The position numbers and the translations under genes were made by a program. Below are positions 49,401 through 61,600 of a DNA stretch of 64,000 nucleotides, piece after piece (the stretch's first letter is position 1; each line of letters opens with the position of its first letter). Under the pieces are notes generated by a model. It saw only the letters and a program-made list of their open reading frames with translations. It had not been told where the DNA came from and did no database searches. Where the stretch lies: NCBI GenBank assembly GCA_935421135.1, contig OW285192.1, positions 12,293,501 to 12,357,500 of the forward strand, written 5' to 3'. The stretch comes from Bugulina stolonifera. Taxonomy: Eukaryota; Bryozoa; Gymnolaemata; Cheilostomatida; Bugulidae.

Positions 49401-50127
49401 GCAGAACTGTTTTAGAGTTAAGTCAAATCACTGAAAAGGCAACCAGTCTTGCCAGATAGTGACCATTTTATGCTAATTTAATAACTTCTTTCCTGCAATT
49501 ACCAAAGTTGTTTGCAGTTGATCGTGGATTTTTTGCCAAAAAGGGGCAATAGCCATGCATTATGTTTATTTACTATATACAGTGTATGTTGCATACGCTG
49601 CTGCTTTATGGTGCAAGTAGGATAGAAATTCATGTAGCATGGGCACTCATAAGCTATTGAACCTAATCAGAAGTTGTCCTCTCTCAAAAAAGGCAAGGGA
49701 AAAGTTAAGAAAAGACAACTTCTAATTAGTATCAAAAGCTCTTGTGTGCCCATGAGGAATAGGCATGAATATCCTGACATGTAATATGGTAGATATAGCA
49801 TGTATTAAAAGCAGAACTATATCAATACATGTCTACATTTATAATTGTTTTGAAAGTTCACTTGTTGGCAGTGATTATAATATGTAACATGAACTATGAT
49901 ACTTGTACATGTCTATTTTAGCTTTCCGAAGAAGGTTTTCCCTGTCATCCAAGAACTACTGTGTAGATGAAAACCCTGACTATTTCTTTGGCAGCACCAA
50001 TGGCAGAGGGCTGAGTATTACCTTCATACAGGCAGGACAATGTGCAGGCGACAGCGCTGACTCACCCTGCATTAGTTACACAACAGGCAACCTCCTGGGG
50101 TGTACGGTGTGCTCAAAGATAACATAA
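43444..50127 (+). CDS. SC-D: type II membrane protein with C4-like domain
   Basis: Exons 43444-43626, 44201-44334, 45378-45682, 45787-45846, 46100-46243, 46539-46618, 49236-49311, 49922-50127; 1,188 nt, 395 aa. Tail MGGADDRDRNIK, membrane helix about residues 13-28 (VLFSVIVIFYICLNVY), then GEIRNMKLMISKLQSQV coiled coil. Exon 2 contains MQRAKRS, a full R-x-K-R furin consensus. Exon 3 has basic clusters (SRRRAQ, GRRRKAG) around a Ser/Thr-rich, mucin-like run suited to O-glycosylation. Domain: TFIRWGK, FGGSTELEC, CAVC, GYLMSTPG, NYCVD, CTVC. It is closest to SC-A in exon 5 (shared NANSSS). Exon 4 is the shortest of the four (60 nt) and exon 6 is 3 nt shorter than its counterparts. Introns hold a solo LTR and a foldback transposon. 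Confidence 0.88.
44345..44430 (+). repeat. GATAC/GATAT pentanucleotide repeat, left part
   Basis: About 17 imperfect units immediately before the LTR at 44431. The same repeat continues after the LTR. Confidence 0.9.
44431..45106 (-). mobile_element. Solo LTR of family L1 (676 bp) in SC-D intron 2
   Basis: Ends TGTAATGG and CCATCACA, flanked by ATAT on both sides (within a repeat, so weak). The minus-strand TATA box (plus 44750-44757) and AATAAA (plus 44699-44704) match the other copies. Confidence 0.8.
45107..45280 (+). repeat. GATAT pentanucleotide repeat, right part
   Basis: More than 30 near-perfect ATATG units, ending about 100 bases before exon 3 of SC-D. Its reverse complement gives spurious HIISY-type frames. 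Confidence 0.95.
46985..48885. mobile_element. Foldback hAT-like DNA transposon (1.9 kb) in SC-D intron 6
   Basis: Long inverted arms at 46985-47612 and 48252-48885, nearly identical over about 630 bp, around a 640-bp centre. An 8-bp direct repeat GATAGAGT lies exactly outside both arms (46977-46984, 48886-48893), the target-duplication length of hAT transposons. Ends are CATAG and CTATG. No transposase frame; mirror-image 80-codon frames in the arms are by-products of the inversion. Confidence 0.88.
49637..49754. mobile_element. Small hairpin MITE
   Basis: GGGCACTCATAAGCT and AGAAGTTGTCCTCT on the left pair with the right-hand AAGACAACTTCT and AGCTCTTGTGTGCCC. About 118 bp, imperfect arms of about 45 bases. 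In SC-D intron 7. Confidence 0.6.
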
Positions 50128-50150
50128 TCTAGTCTACAAGAACGAAATAT

Positions 50151-50156
50151 AATAAA
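50151..50156 (+). terminator. Polyadenylation signal of SC-D
   Basis: AATAAA lies 24 bases after the stop codon, with T/G-rich sequence (TTGTTCTGATG) about 40 bases later. A second AATAAA at 50335 is an alternative. Confidence 0.4.
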
Positions 50157-50652
50157 TAATATTATACAAGACTGCTTGTTCACTATTACAGATTGTTCTG
50201 ATGAAATTGTGATTCATATTCAACATTGGGAAAAATGCATGATCATATTACAGTCACCCATAATCAAGACAATAAATGCTTCCTGCAAGCCATAATAGAC
50301 ATGACACGTGTGACGACTGTTTGGTTTCTTGCACAATAAAAATTATGCTATTTCAACTAGAGCTATATTAGACTTAGGAAAACTGTCGGCTATTAATATT
50401 GAAAAAGGGAATTCAAGTAATTCCTATTACCTTGTATAGTGAATAGCATACTAATAAACGCCATGAATAACATTATTAGAAAATCCTGAATAACTTCAAC
50501 AGCTACAACTATGTAGTTTGTAATTCAAAACTTAATAATTTTAGAAGTGTCTGCCAGATTAGGTGCCAACTATCAACAACATTACTATTGTATGTAGGTG
50601 ACCCTAATTACTGGCAATCAAAACCAACTGCTACCTTTCTCATTGACATTTT

Positions 50653-50819
50653 ATGATGCGAGTCACTATAAAGGCGTGGCTACACAAGAGGCCGACTGTT
50701 CCTTTTCGGTTTTCAGCGGCTCGTTCTAGACCAATTTGGCGTACTATTTCTTCTGCTATGCAAAGACCAATATGTCGATCTTTTCAGTCCACCATGTCAT
50801 ACAGTTCTACTGGCAACAA
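50653..50819 (+). CDS. Possible lone first exon with an arginine-rich N-terminus
   Basis: Reading frame of 56 codons starting MMRVTIKAWLHKRP, with RFSAARSRPIWRT and CRSFQST: many Arg and Ser, no acidic residues, the composition of a mitochondrial targeting peptide. It ends in frame beside a donor-like AA|GTGAGC at 50820. It is less AT-rich than its surroundings and lies near TATAAAGG. No partner exon was found nearby. The donor phase would fit the acceptor-like GCAG at 58686, which is open into the gene at 58701, but that may be chance. Could be spurious. Confidence 0.3.
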
Positions 50820-51515
50820 GTGAGCACCCCTACCAGTGCTAATAATTATTATTACTAATATTACTATTATTTCTTTTCAATCTAAACAAGTCCTTTCCAC
50901 TCTAAGACTTTACTAAATATTATGTTTATTATTGTTATTATCATTATTATTGTTATTTTTGTTGTTGTTGCCCTCATTAATGTTGTTCTATCAGTTTAAA
51001 CTGCATTTTAGTACAAGCAGCTACTTCAACGAATAAACACATAACGCTCATATACAAGTACAAAGGAGCATTTTCCCCTATTTACATTGTAGGCTTGATA
51101 ATGAATGTGTTATAATAGATAGTATTGAATATAGAATTCACCTTTATTATTAGCAATAATATACATGTAGAGCTAGTTGCTTCAAACAATATAAGAATTA
51201 CACACATTGAGTAGGCAAGGCTTTTCACACAGTTAGTTGTGGATTATTTGAAACTGTATAATAGTGATCTCTCAAGCGACTAATGCATGTAGTAAAGGGA
51301 AGTCCCCATTGTAACAAATATTATTAGAACAACATTAGCGGAGTGAGAGCCTAACTGTGCAGTAGTGAATAAAATGGATTAATTAAATGCTAATTATCTA
51401 GACTATACACTACAACTTTCATGTCACTGCTTATATTATATAAACATCATATTTGTTACATAATAATATCATATTGCTGCTTATTTTACATGTTATATTA
51501 TTTATATAATAATAC

Positions 51516-52156
51516 TGTAATGGTTCAGGACATTGTACATATGACTCCAGCCACCCTGATGGACCTTATAGCACCCTAAGTGCCTAGTAGTTGCCACAGC
51601 ACTACTCATCTAACACTTATTCTCTTGCACTTAGCTGTTTCTATACTCATACTTGCCTTGTATTGCATGTCTAACCATACATTTGATAATTACATACCTG
51701 TATATAGCATTACTAAGACATTGTAACGTTTTTATACCCATGTAAAGAGGTCCGACCTCTCAGAATTACTTGATATTGATTTTGCATATGATCTAGATGA
51801 TTCTAAGTATCTTTTGTAATAACCCGACCCACTTTGGGTCAGCCATCGGGCTTCCGGCCGCCATGTTGTTGCGCAATTTCCGGACGACCCTATGTCGTCT
51901 TTTCCCCGACACTACGTCGGCCTTGAGGTCCTCGACCTTGCAACACGAACTGCCTACTAGGTCAGATCACTCTCGTTCTCAGTATAGTAAACAAGCATTG
52001 ACTTGGGATCATATGGGTCGTCTTTGGTAGTTATTTGACTACTGACACCGATCAATCTTTCATGTAATGAGAAGGCCTAGCACCACTCATAGGCACTTCA
52101 CTTTGGACTCGAGAGTCGTCTTAGGATGACCACACCAGAAACCAAAATCCATTACA
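51516..52156 (+). mobile_element. Solo LTR of family L1, plus orientation, internally deleted
   Basis: TGTAATGG to CCATTACA, flanked by the direct repeat ATAC (51512-51515 and 52157-52160), the clearest target duplication in the family. Compared with the other copies it lacks the segment holding the TATA box and polyadenylation signal, so it is transcriptionally dead. The start retains the CACCCTAAGTGCCTAGTAG stretch seen in the 30-kb copy. Confidence 0.82.
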
Positions 52157-55100
52157 ATACTGCTTACATGGCATATTAATAATTATGATGTTCCTGCTTA
52201 GAATATAATTTTATCATTACATGTGTATTACAGGCCTATAACCACTAGGCTAGCAAAGGTTAGTAGAGTGGCAGAGGGGAGGGTGAGTTTGAGATATTGG
52301 TTGGACAATCATTAACTAAATTTCATTTTCCAGTGCAAGCTCAACTTTGTGCACCAAATAATACAAAGTCACAAATATTTTTGAGAACAGCCTAATATTC
52401 AAATCTCGCACTCCAAGACCTTACGACAAAAGGCAACATGAAAAATAGCATTTGATATTTGAAATTGACATTAGTATTTGATACACTGTTGGATACCTCT
52501 AAACGTCGCACACTGCATAGGGGCTAACGTGGTAATTGCGTTGGATAACAGAGTGTCAGTATCGACTAACATATATACAGCTTCTTCAACTTATAGATGT
52601 GGATTATAATCTGGACTAGGCTTAGCACTGCGAGGCTTACACGACGACTATCTTTGGGGCAATTGGGTTGATTGGTACCCACAAATAAACAAGGAAGACA
52701 ACTTCTCCTGCTTTGAACATAAGCAGTTACCACTACTGCGCCTAACAGAACGAAACTATTTGTGGGTTTTGAATATGAAATGCAGTTCACACCCTCAACT
52801 CCGGCCTCAATCACAGGATTTAAGGCTATAAAATTGCCCCTCAGTCAACCATAGTGATGCACACGAGCACCTAGCTTGCTATATTTACTATCTCAGACTA
52901 GTATGTAGATTGTAGAATGCAAGATATGACAATGAAACTGTATGTACATGTAGGTAGGTAGGTTAGAGATATTGATTATTATCTTACTTGCCAGTTATTG
53001 AATATAATGCAATGTCATGAATCACAAACTGGAAATGTACAGATAAGTCTAAGCTGTTTCCTTCCAATAAAGACTACAGTATACAATGTATATACATTTA
53101 CATGTATGGACTTGAATGTACAGTGATGTTCATTAATCTTTGGACGCCTAGAAGATTTCTACGTTTTCTGAGGTCTGTAGGGCTATCTACTGTTACAAAG
53201 TGTATTAAACTGTATATTGGTTGAATCCTCATTGGTCAATGAGTCTATTTTTCACAAAATCATTATTGTTTGACAAAACCTAGAAATCTTATACCACCCA
53301 TAAACATGCCACCAATAATAAACCGATCTATGGGGTGTGCTAACAGGTTGTTGTAGTGACATTATATTTAGCTTTTAGGGCCACCAAATCTTCAAAGAGT
53401 CTGTTCACAGCACATAATGTGCAAGAAAATAAAAATAAATGTGTATAGTGTCTTCCCTCAGTGCTTCAAAGAGTAGTGACTTCTTAGAGTTCACTGAATA
53501 AATTTTGACAAAAAAATTTTTAGGTATCTCATTGATTTTATAAAATATATAATCAGCAGCTAATGAAGATTCCAAAAATATGTAATTTGAGCTACTTAAA
53601 AGCGATAGGCTTCTTTTCAGGACCAAAAATATCCATGAAACAATGGTGGTCTCAGCAGTTGTGGTAAAGTGTAGGTCCTTACTCTACGGTGAGACAACTG
53701 TGACCATAAACGGAGCATCACCTGGTCCTAAGTCTATCGGTTCAGTAGTCTACTCTCATGTGCTAGGCAACAGCTGCTTGAACATGAATCTAGTACTAGT
53801 ATGTAATACTCGTACTACCTTGACAGTGGACTTAGGGTAAACATTAATTTCCTTTTCCAGCATTTCAAATATTTATTCTAGTGACATCGCGTCATGTAGC
53901 ATAATATCCATAAAATATATTCTTCAAAATATTAATTTTTTTCAATATTGGTACTAATTTGTACTAAGTATAAGCATAGTGCATTTCTATTAATAGTAAC
54001 CATTGTTTACATGAAAGCAATTATAGTTCATTCCCTCCCCTAACAATCAATATGTGCTGCCAAGTAGATACTAAAATTATTTAATAAATTATAATAATGA
54101 CAAGTGAAAATATATCATAGCAAGTCATAATATCACATCCTACCCTGTTAGTCATAACAGAGTAATGTGTGCTGTATATTATGCAGCTGTACATACATGT
54201 AGCTATATTTGTATATGTACAGTGTATATATGCATAACCATAAGTACAAAATTGTGTAGTTTAGGTATAATTTATTACTAGCTCTTTGTTTACCCTCCAA
54301 CATGCAAACTGAAAAAGAGAAAACCTGCTATCATAGCAATAGACAATATTGAGGTGAAGTGACCTCTAAAAGGAAAGCCTCTAAAAGGTAGGGGGACCGG
54401 CCAGACTCTAGTACAGAAAGTTGATGGACAACAACTTATGCTAAACGCAATGACATCTCTATTGTTTTATTTTTTCTTATATTAATAGTACTAATAACCT
54501 GGATTTGTGACATTGTGGTTGTGTGGCCGCTACCTCAGCTTGGGCCCCTCTTAGATGGGAGGGGGTTGAAAAGTATACAAGGACGGTGGATTTTTAATTT
54601 AGTTACAAATTATCTCCCATGCTGCTCAAGTTTTTCTAGGCTAGTTCCTTCTCTTGCTAGATAGCCTTCTTCTGCCCGCTCCACTAATGTACTGAGTGTG
54701 TTCTAGTGCCCTAGTTTTCTATGTAGACTAGGATCCCAATAGTATTAGGTCAATGTAGACAGTCAGGCCTCGGGTTGTACCTTGCCCCCACCCCCCTTTT
54801 TATGCATTTAAACTTAAGTAAAATCTAATTTAGTTTGTTAGATACATGTATGTGGTGCATAGACTGTGTGCTACCCACAGTCAGACTTGACAATAGTATG
54901 ATGAACAGGCAAATCGTTGGAATATGTAAGATAACTATACCATACACAGTGTAAAATGTAGAGGTAGGCCTATCAGTAACATGGAATTTTGGTGTATTAT
55001 TTCGTGATTGTATCTACATGTATATCCCAATGGCTTGTAAGGGCTGCATTTCAATAGCACTTGTGATTTGGCATAGCTACATCATGCACTATATAAGTGA

Positions 55101-57477
55101 GTATATTGTAATAATAATGATAATATACATCGTACTATGCATGCATGCTACTTCATATGACACTTTGTTGGTATCTGTTAGTAGGCTGCAGAATGAATAT
55201 AACTAACAACTGCATATTGCAATAACAAACTTTGTCTGGTTCCCCTCAACGCTGTCTTGCAAACAGAATTAGATGTAGTAGTCTAAAATAATTTTGAGAA
55301 AAAATCTTCCAATAATCATCTCCCTGGCATGTTCATTGAACGTAGATATACCTAACTGCAATTGTTTGAATTTAGAAATTTGGTTTGTGGATAAGGCATA
55401 CAGTTATCATATTTTCTTGTGATTACTATGTGTATAGTACAGGTGTACTGTCTACTTCACATCATCAATTGTCAAGTAAGGCAAAAGACTACACCAATAA
55501 ACATACATGTATATAGCATAACTTTATTACTACCTAGCATTAATAATGCTCCTGTACATGTACCTGCTATGGCAAGTAGATGGTGGTCTATTTACTTTTC
55601 ACACCTAACAGTTACAACAGCAAAACACTTCATTTTTATTGGATATCGTTTGAAGTAGTCTAGCACCAGAGTTTATAATATAATATCTGAATAATAAATT
55701 CAAGGACCACCTTTATTGCTATTGATCAGATATTTGTACATTTCTACTTTCTCCCTATATGCAAACAGCTCACACTATTTAAATCAATTAGATATTATAA
55801 TATGCAGGGTTAGTCATTGATTGCCTTTGCTACTGTATAAATAGTTCCTTTATGGCTGGAGTTTAAACCCAGACTATTATACAGCACTTAGTACAGCGGG
55901 CAGGTAGGTCTGTGGTAGTAGCTACACTGGCTTACTTTCACATGAAAATTCTGTTGATGCATAGAAGCTCTTTGCTTTTTACTGTATTCAGTATCTTTCA
56001 ATTCTGCAATGTTATGTTCTTCAAACTCATGTCAAGTGACTCCTGACCTGTGTATTCCATACACTGCAATGTATATTACATGACATAGTGCAATGTTGTA
56101 CTGCGATGATGACCCAGCAAGAATCCTGTAAAACAACAGATAATAATACACATGACTGCTCGAATAACTATTACTGTTTTTTCCTGCTATTAACAGTTCC
56201 TCATTAGTAGCTTAATGTTTTCTACGAGCCATTTGTATATCGGCTCCCTCAGGTGCCTAATGTTATGCTTTAGTCGGCTCCTGTATTGGTGTTCACCAAT
56301 CCTTTGCTATTACATGCATTAGCTCATCATTGCGGCACCCACAGATAGTTATGCTACTAAGCTTTTTCCTGCTATCCAACAATTTTAGACACTTCCACAC
56401 ATACAGTGTGCCTTAGCAAAATCAGTGCACACCAGCAAGTCAACGTAAAAACAACTTGCTTTAGAAAATAGGAGGATATATTAATCTTTACTAAACCTCT
56501 GTCTCATGCCTACAGCTCTATACTCTACTAAGGCTATATATCATTGTATCAACTACACGTACACTATAATTTATACAACTACTGTTCTACCTTACTGTAC
56601 TAAAGTACAGCTATCATTATACTGGATTTCCGGGATTCATGTAAGTGATTTTCTATATTTCTACATTATATATTTTGCTTGGGTGATTAACATAATTATT
56701 CTGTGTGGCCACTTTGTCATCAAATTGTTGTGTCTATTATGGCTGTAATGTAGGTAGTTAACTTTAATTAATTATTTATTTGCAGGTACGCTATTTATAA
56801 CCACTGACCATTTACTCATATTGGATGGTTTAAAACATATCCCGGTATCAATTTTATAAGTTTACATGCAACGCAATTCTATAATGATTTTGATGACAAA
56901 TATTATTTGTCAGTTTGTACTCTTTTTCTCATTGTTATGTTCATTGCATTGAATGTGCTCTACCTATCTTTCGTTGCTTCGATAGCATTTCTACTCTATG
57001 CATATTTTTGCCAGGGTACTATTTGACTGAATACACAACTCTAGAGCACCTCAATAACGTCAGATCTTCAGTTTAACGAGTCAACCCGTTGCCATGCTGA
57101 AGTTTGTGATATGAATAATTGACCATCCCAATACACCCCCTATCCCCAATGTCCTATTGGGCCTTGAATATTTCTGGAGTCCGATAGACAGTAAATCAAA
57201 TTAAATAGAGTGCTAATGGATTTTGTATAATTTTTCCATGCTTATCACAAAATTTCAAAACTTTTAAAGGCATCTATTTGTATGGTTTGGTTCACTGACT
57301 GCGACCGAAAGTTATTTAACTACAAAAGAAGAGAAACTTTCTGTGTTAAATTAGTTGCTGCTGAGAACTCAACAAAGTAACAAACATCTTTCTTTACTTG
57401 TATCGCTTTGTTGTGCGGCAAGCTACTCTAGAAATCTCTTAGCTTAAGTTCCTTCATGGAATTGAAGCCAGAGCAAC

Positions 57478-57713
57478 TGGGAGTAGGAGGTGGCTCAGTG
57501 GGTTAGACTTAGAGTGCCTGCCCTGGGGCACGGAAGTGCCGAAGGTCCAAGGTACGAATCCCGCTGATGTCTACTGACTACTGGGTATTTGTACCATAGG
57601 TGTGCTCCAACCTGTCTGCAACTAAGAGCAAAACTGGTGCAGTAATTGCAGCCTCGTCCTTAAGGCACGCATTATCTCACGGCCAGTCCATCAAATATTC
57701 ACCGAAAAAAAAA
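57478..57713 (+). mobile_element. tRNA-derived SINE
   Basis: A-box-like TGGCTCAGTGGG at 57491-57502 and B-box-like GGTACGAATCC at 57551-57561 have the spacing of a tRNA internal promoter. A tRNA-unrelated body and an A-rich tail (GAAAAAAAAAG) follow. It cannot fold as a normal tRNA, so it is a retroposed element and not a tRNA gene. Confidence 0.72.
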
Positions 57714-58700
57714 GTTAGTTAGATCGTACCTATGCACAGATTAAACACAGTTAGCAAGTCGAACCTGTGGGTCGTGGCAACTATGTACATAGCAGAATTT
57801 GCTAGTCAGCACTTGCATCTCACTCAGTGCATGTAAAGCAGGGGGGACGATAGACCGTTCTCATACCTCCTGTCACATAACCAACAACACGCAAATCTTT
57901 ACAATACTACCATATACACTAACTAATTCCCGAGTTTTATGGTATTTCCACTATTTTATACACCATGTAGATTTGCTAAGCAGTATTTTAGGCTGGTATG
58001 GCAAAGTAAGTGATATCTTTATTTGCACTGAGTTGACAAACAAAATAACAGATAGAACTGTAGACTAAGTCCCAAACTGGTCATAGAATGGAAATTACTA
58101 GATAATAGGTATACACTCGATGTTGAATGATAACTTGAGGAACTCATGCTAGCTTTGCTGTTTCTTCCTCACCTTTGTTTTTATGCTATTAATGTATCGC
58201 TATTACCTTACCTCTTATCTTATATTGGGTCAAATCGTGACTCTTTGTTGACTGTATGCATATACAGGAAATTTTGTTATCAACAAAACATATTGCAAGT
58301 CAAAACGTTACGAGTTGAGCGAACAAGTACCTGGTATCTATTACTTGTATACTACAGGGATTAATTATTTCAGTTATACATATTAACCTCTAAGTGTTTA
58401 ATTCACCGAATCATACCTGGTAATATTTTATCTTGATTCCGTATGCATTATTCTATGGGTGAGATACAGCTCTCCATGTGACTATTGTAGCTGTTATGCT
58501 GACTTTTACAGTTCATTTGCAAGAGTTTTGATGCTATTAAAAATAGAGGTTTTACAAAAAATAAAAACAGTTCTTATTATTCTATTTGCAGCGAGACGTG
58601 CGTACCAAGTGTCCAGTGCCAAGAGAGAAGCCATGAGCATCACTAGTGATTAAATACTTTAGTAAACTATTATATTATATAGTGCAGGCTCAACTGCAGC

Positions 58701-60352
58701 ATGGCGCCTCAAACGAAGACATTATTCAGTGGATTATCACTCGTCTTGCTATGTGGAGGAATACTACTTTATGTCACTACGTTTGCTACCATAAAACAAT
58801 TCTCACAGAAAGGTTAGTTTTAGGTTTAGTTTAACCATGTACTCTCCAAAGATTGCAAGCAGCAAGAGGGAACGACACTAGACACTCATGTAGATACCAG
58901 TGTTGTTTATGCTGTCTATTGGCCTATCTTTCTTACCCTGGCTGTGTAGATCAATATATCTTCAATTTCTGTTTAAGTACAAATGTAGGCCTACATGTAG
59001 GCATAGCCAATTCTTCTTCTTTACACAATGGTATATATATTATGATAGTATGTAACCATAGAGTGTAAATTTACATCTTTTGGTCATGTGATAAGTGGTC
59101 ATGTGATCGGCAGTCATGTGATCACAGGTTAGATAATCTGGGCCAGCCAATGATCACCCGCCACAAGAACAGACTCATTATTCTCTCTTGAATATGATGC
59201 CAGAACTTCAGATCCATTATTTCTGTGACAAGTTAGCTCACCTCTAACTAAGACGGCAAACGCACATAACGTACTTATGCTATAATTTACCTAGGGACAG
59301 TGCAGGTGCTTTCACGGCCATTGAGTACGAGATTGGATGATCGCTACATATATGAGGAGATGGAGAGTATAGAGCAGGTTTGGTCTTTCCCAAGCGCAGA
59401 ACATAATATGTACTCTGTGGAATTACGTAGCACAGCCCCTGAAAGGATTACAACTCCTAGGTCTGCTAATACCAAGGTGGAAAGCAAGAACAATGAACCT
59501 GGAAAAACAAACGAGGTAGAAAAAGACAAGGTGAGTGGTAACATAGACCTAACTAATTTGTGAGTTTTATTGCAATTTACTGTGTAAAGTGGTTGCATTC
59601 TTCCTTGGGACTAAATTTTGCTTCCCCAAACAGCTGCCTAATCTATCATAGGTCAATCACAATTACAATTAGTAGACTGTACAAATTGTCTCCCATACTT
59701 TTGGAGCTCAAACTAAAAAGCACGAAACATTATCTCCTTGTATTATTGTAGAGCTCTGTGTATACATACACTAGAATGATATCAGTGTAAACCATCAGAT
59801 GGATACAATGTTTCATTCTCACCTGTCTGCCTGCTCATTTACCTGATGATTTATCTAATTTGTATTGCTAAAATATTATTCCAGTGTTGCCCTATGCAGT
59901 ATGTCTATTGTTACATCTACTACTGTGAATGGTGATCTTATTTACATGACTTGTTTTCTTGGCAGAGTGGATGGTTCAGGGATAACTCTAGGTCCCAATT
60001 ACTAGGTTAATCTCCAGGTGCTTATGCTTTGTGCAAATTTCTAACCCAGAACTGAAGAGCCTGGTAATATTTTGAAGACTCTCTATCCATTTTACATTTT
60101 AGATATAATCTGGGTTTTCTAAGGAAGAGTCTGTCGGCCTCCTTCAGCCTTTTGACAAGCTAGGTCTAGCTTGCTATGCTAATAAAGATTTACAATAACG
60201 CCATAATAAAACTTTTTTATTTCTAGGCGCTATACGACTCATTTTACCATAAAAAGATGGACAGTCAGACGAGAATAAATACTACAAGTAGAAGAAATAA
60301 TTTAAGCTGTCATATCCCTCTGTTAAACCCATGGGACGCGAAAGTTTCACAG
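58701..60352 (+). CDS. 5' part of an unknown type II membrane protein
   Basis: Exons 58701-58812, 59295-59530 and 60227-60352 join in phase (1, then 0) into 158 codons with no stop and end at a donor (CAG|GTAGTT). The remainder must lie further on. Residues 1-7 are a short basic tail (MAPQTKT); about 8-30 form a membrane helix (LSLVLLCGGILLYV). A polar, charged stalk follows (SKNNEPGKTNEVEKDK), then SRRNNLSCHIPLLNPWD with one NLS glycosylation site. The short tail, signal anchor and stalk suit a Golgi glycosyltransferase or sulfotransferase, but no catalytic motif is visible. It is not a member of the SC family: different phases, no coiled coil. Confidence 0.55.
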
Positions 60353-60937
60353 GTAGTTTAAGGTAACACATTTCAGCTTTCGGCCTCCAGTAGAGGCAAA
60401 ATCCACTGTATTACCCCAAATCTAAGCTACCACTTTTTGCAATGTTACTGAGGTACCGATTAACAGCACAATAACAAATTTGCTGTCAAAGCCAGGCGCA
60501 TTGTTTATTCATACACTTGGCACAGTTTACATCCTTATCTCTTTGTGGTTACATTAATAAACAACACAGCTGCTACACAAACATCAACCTTTGCCCTAAA
60601 CTCTATGTATCACTGGCTGCATCCTACAGCAAACAAAGTCAGCTAGATTCAGCAGTGCTAACCTGCATGAAGGAAGGAATTGTGATAGGGGGCTTGATGT
60701 CAGTAAGGTAAGTTACTTATTTTTATACTGCAGCTACAACAGTTTTGCTTGAGAATTATAATAATTAGCTGTATTACATGTACATGTACATTATCACATT
60801 AGCAATTCAATTCAGCTCTTGTAATGATTACTGCTTTGCACATTGCAGCATGTACATGTACTGTTATATAACTCTGCACATGCAGCATATGCTGCACATA
60901 ACTACATAGTTGTTTTCTATGTGTGCACGTATAATAT

Positions 60938-61600
60938 TGTAATGGTTTCTGTGATTTGGTGCGGTCGTCCTTGGACGACTATCGACCCAGAAATGAAGTG
61001 CCTATGAGTGGTAATAGGACTTCGCATTACATGAAAGATCGAGCGGTCTCAGTAGCCCAAATACTACCAAAGACGACCCATCTGATCTCAAGTCCGACCT
61101 TCAGACTATACAATGAAAGAGAGTAGTTCAACCTAGTAGGCGGTTCGCTAAGCGAATGACCTAGTAAAAGGAAGAGAAAGTCCCTGTGTCAAGTATAGAT
61201 GTGTCTTTATTGAAAGCCAAGTGTAGACTGAGACAATGAACAGTAAAACAGTGCCCTTTATATAGTATAAGGACTTCCGGCCGACGTGACGCCGGGAAAA
61301 GACGACGTGTGGTCGTCCGGAAGTTGCGCAACAAGATGGCCGCCGGAAGCCCGACGGCCGACTCAAAATAGGTCGGGTTCTACAAAAGTTGCTTATAATG
61401 GTCCAATTCATGTACAAAATGAATATCAATGGATTCTGAGAGGTCGGGCCTCTGTACATGGGTATAAAAGGCATTAAAAGACTTAGATATAATCATATAA
61501 TCATATATAGCAATATAAGAGTAAAGTACAAGCAGATATATACATGTATGCACGCAATAATGAGTGTCAGATGTAAGATACGACTGGGCGTACCATCACA
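60938..61600 (-). mobile_element. Solo LTR of family L1 (663 bp)
   Basis: TGTAATGG to CCATCACA, flanked by ATAT on both sides. Minus-strand TATA (plus 61257-61264) and AATAAA (plus 61206-61211). Very similar to the 30-kb copy over most of its length, but its U3 end resembles the 44-kb copy. Confidence 0.82.

Larger units (their letters stand above)
50128..58700. other. Gene-poor interval between SC-D and the last gene
   Basis: 8.6 kb of AT-rich DNA. Recognised contents are an LTR (51516-52156), a SINE (57478-57713) and a possible lone exon (50653-50819). No other coding exons were found. Confidence 0.5.

Noticed and set aside
57478..57560. A functional tRNA gene
   Set aside because: A and B boxes are present, but the arms do not form a cloverleaf and a SINE body follows.
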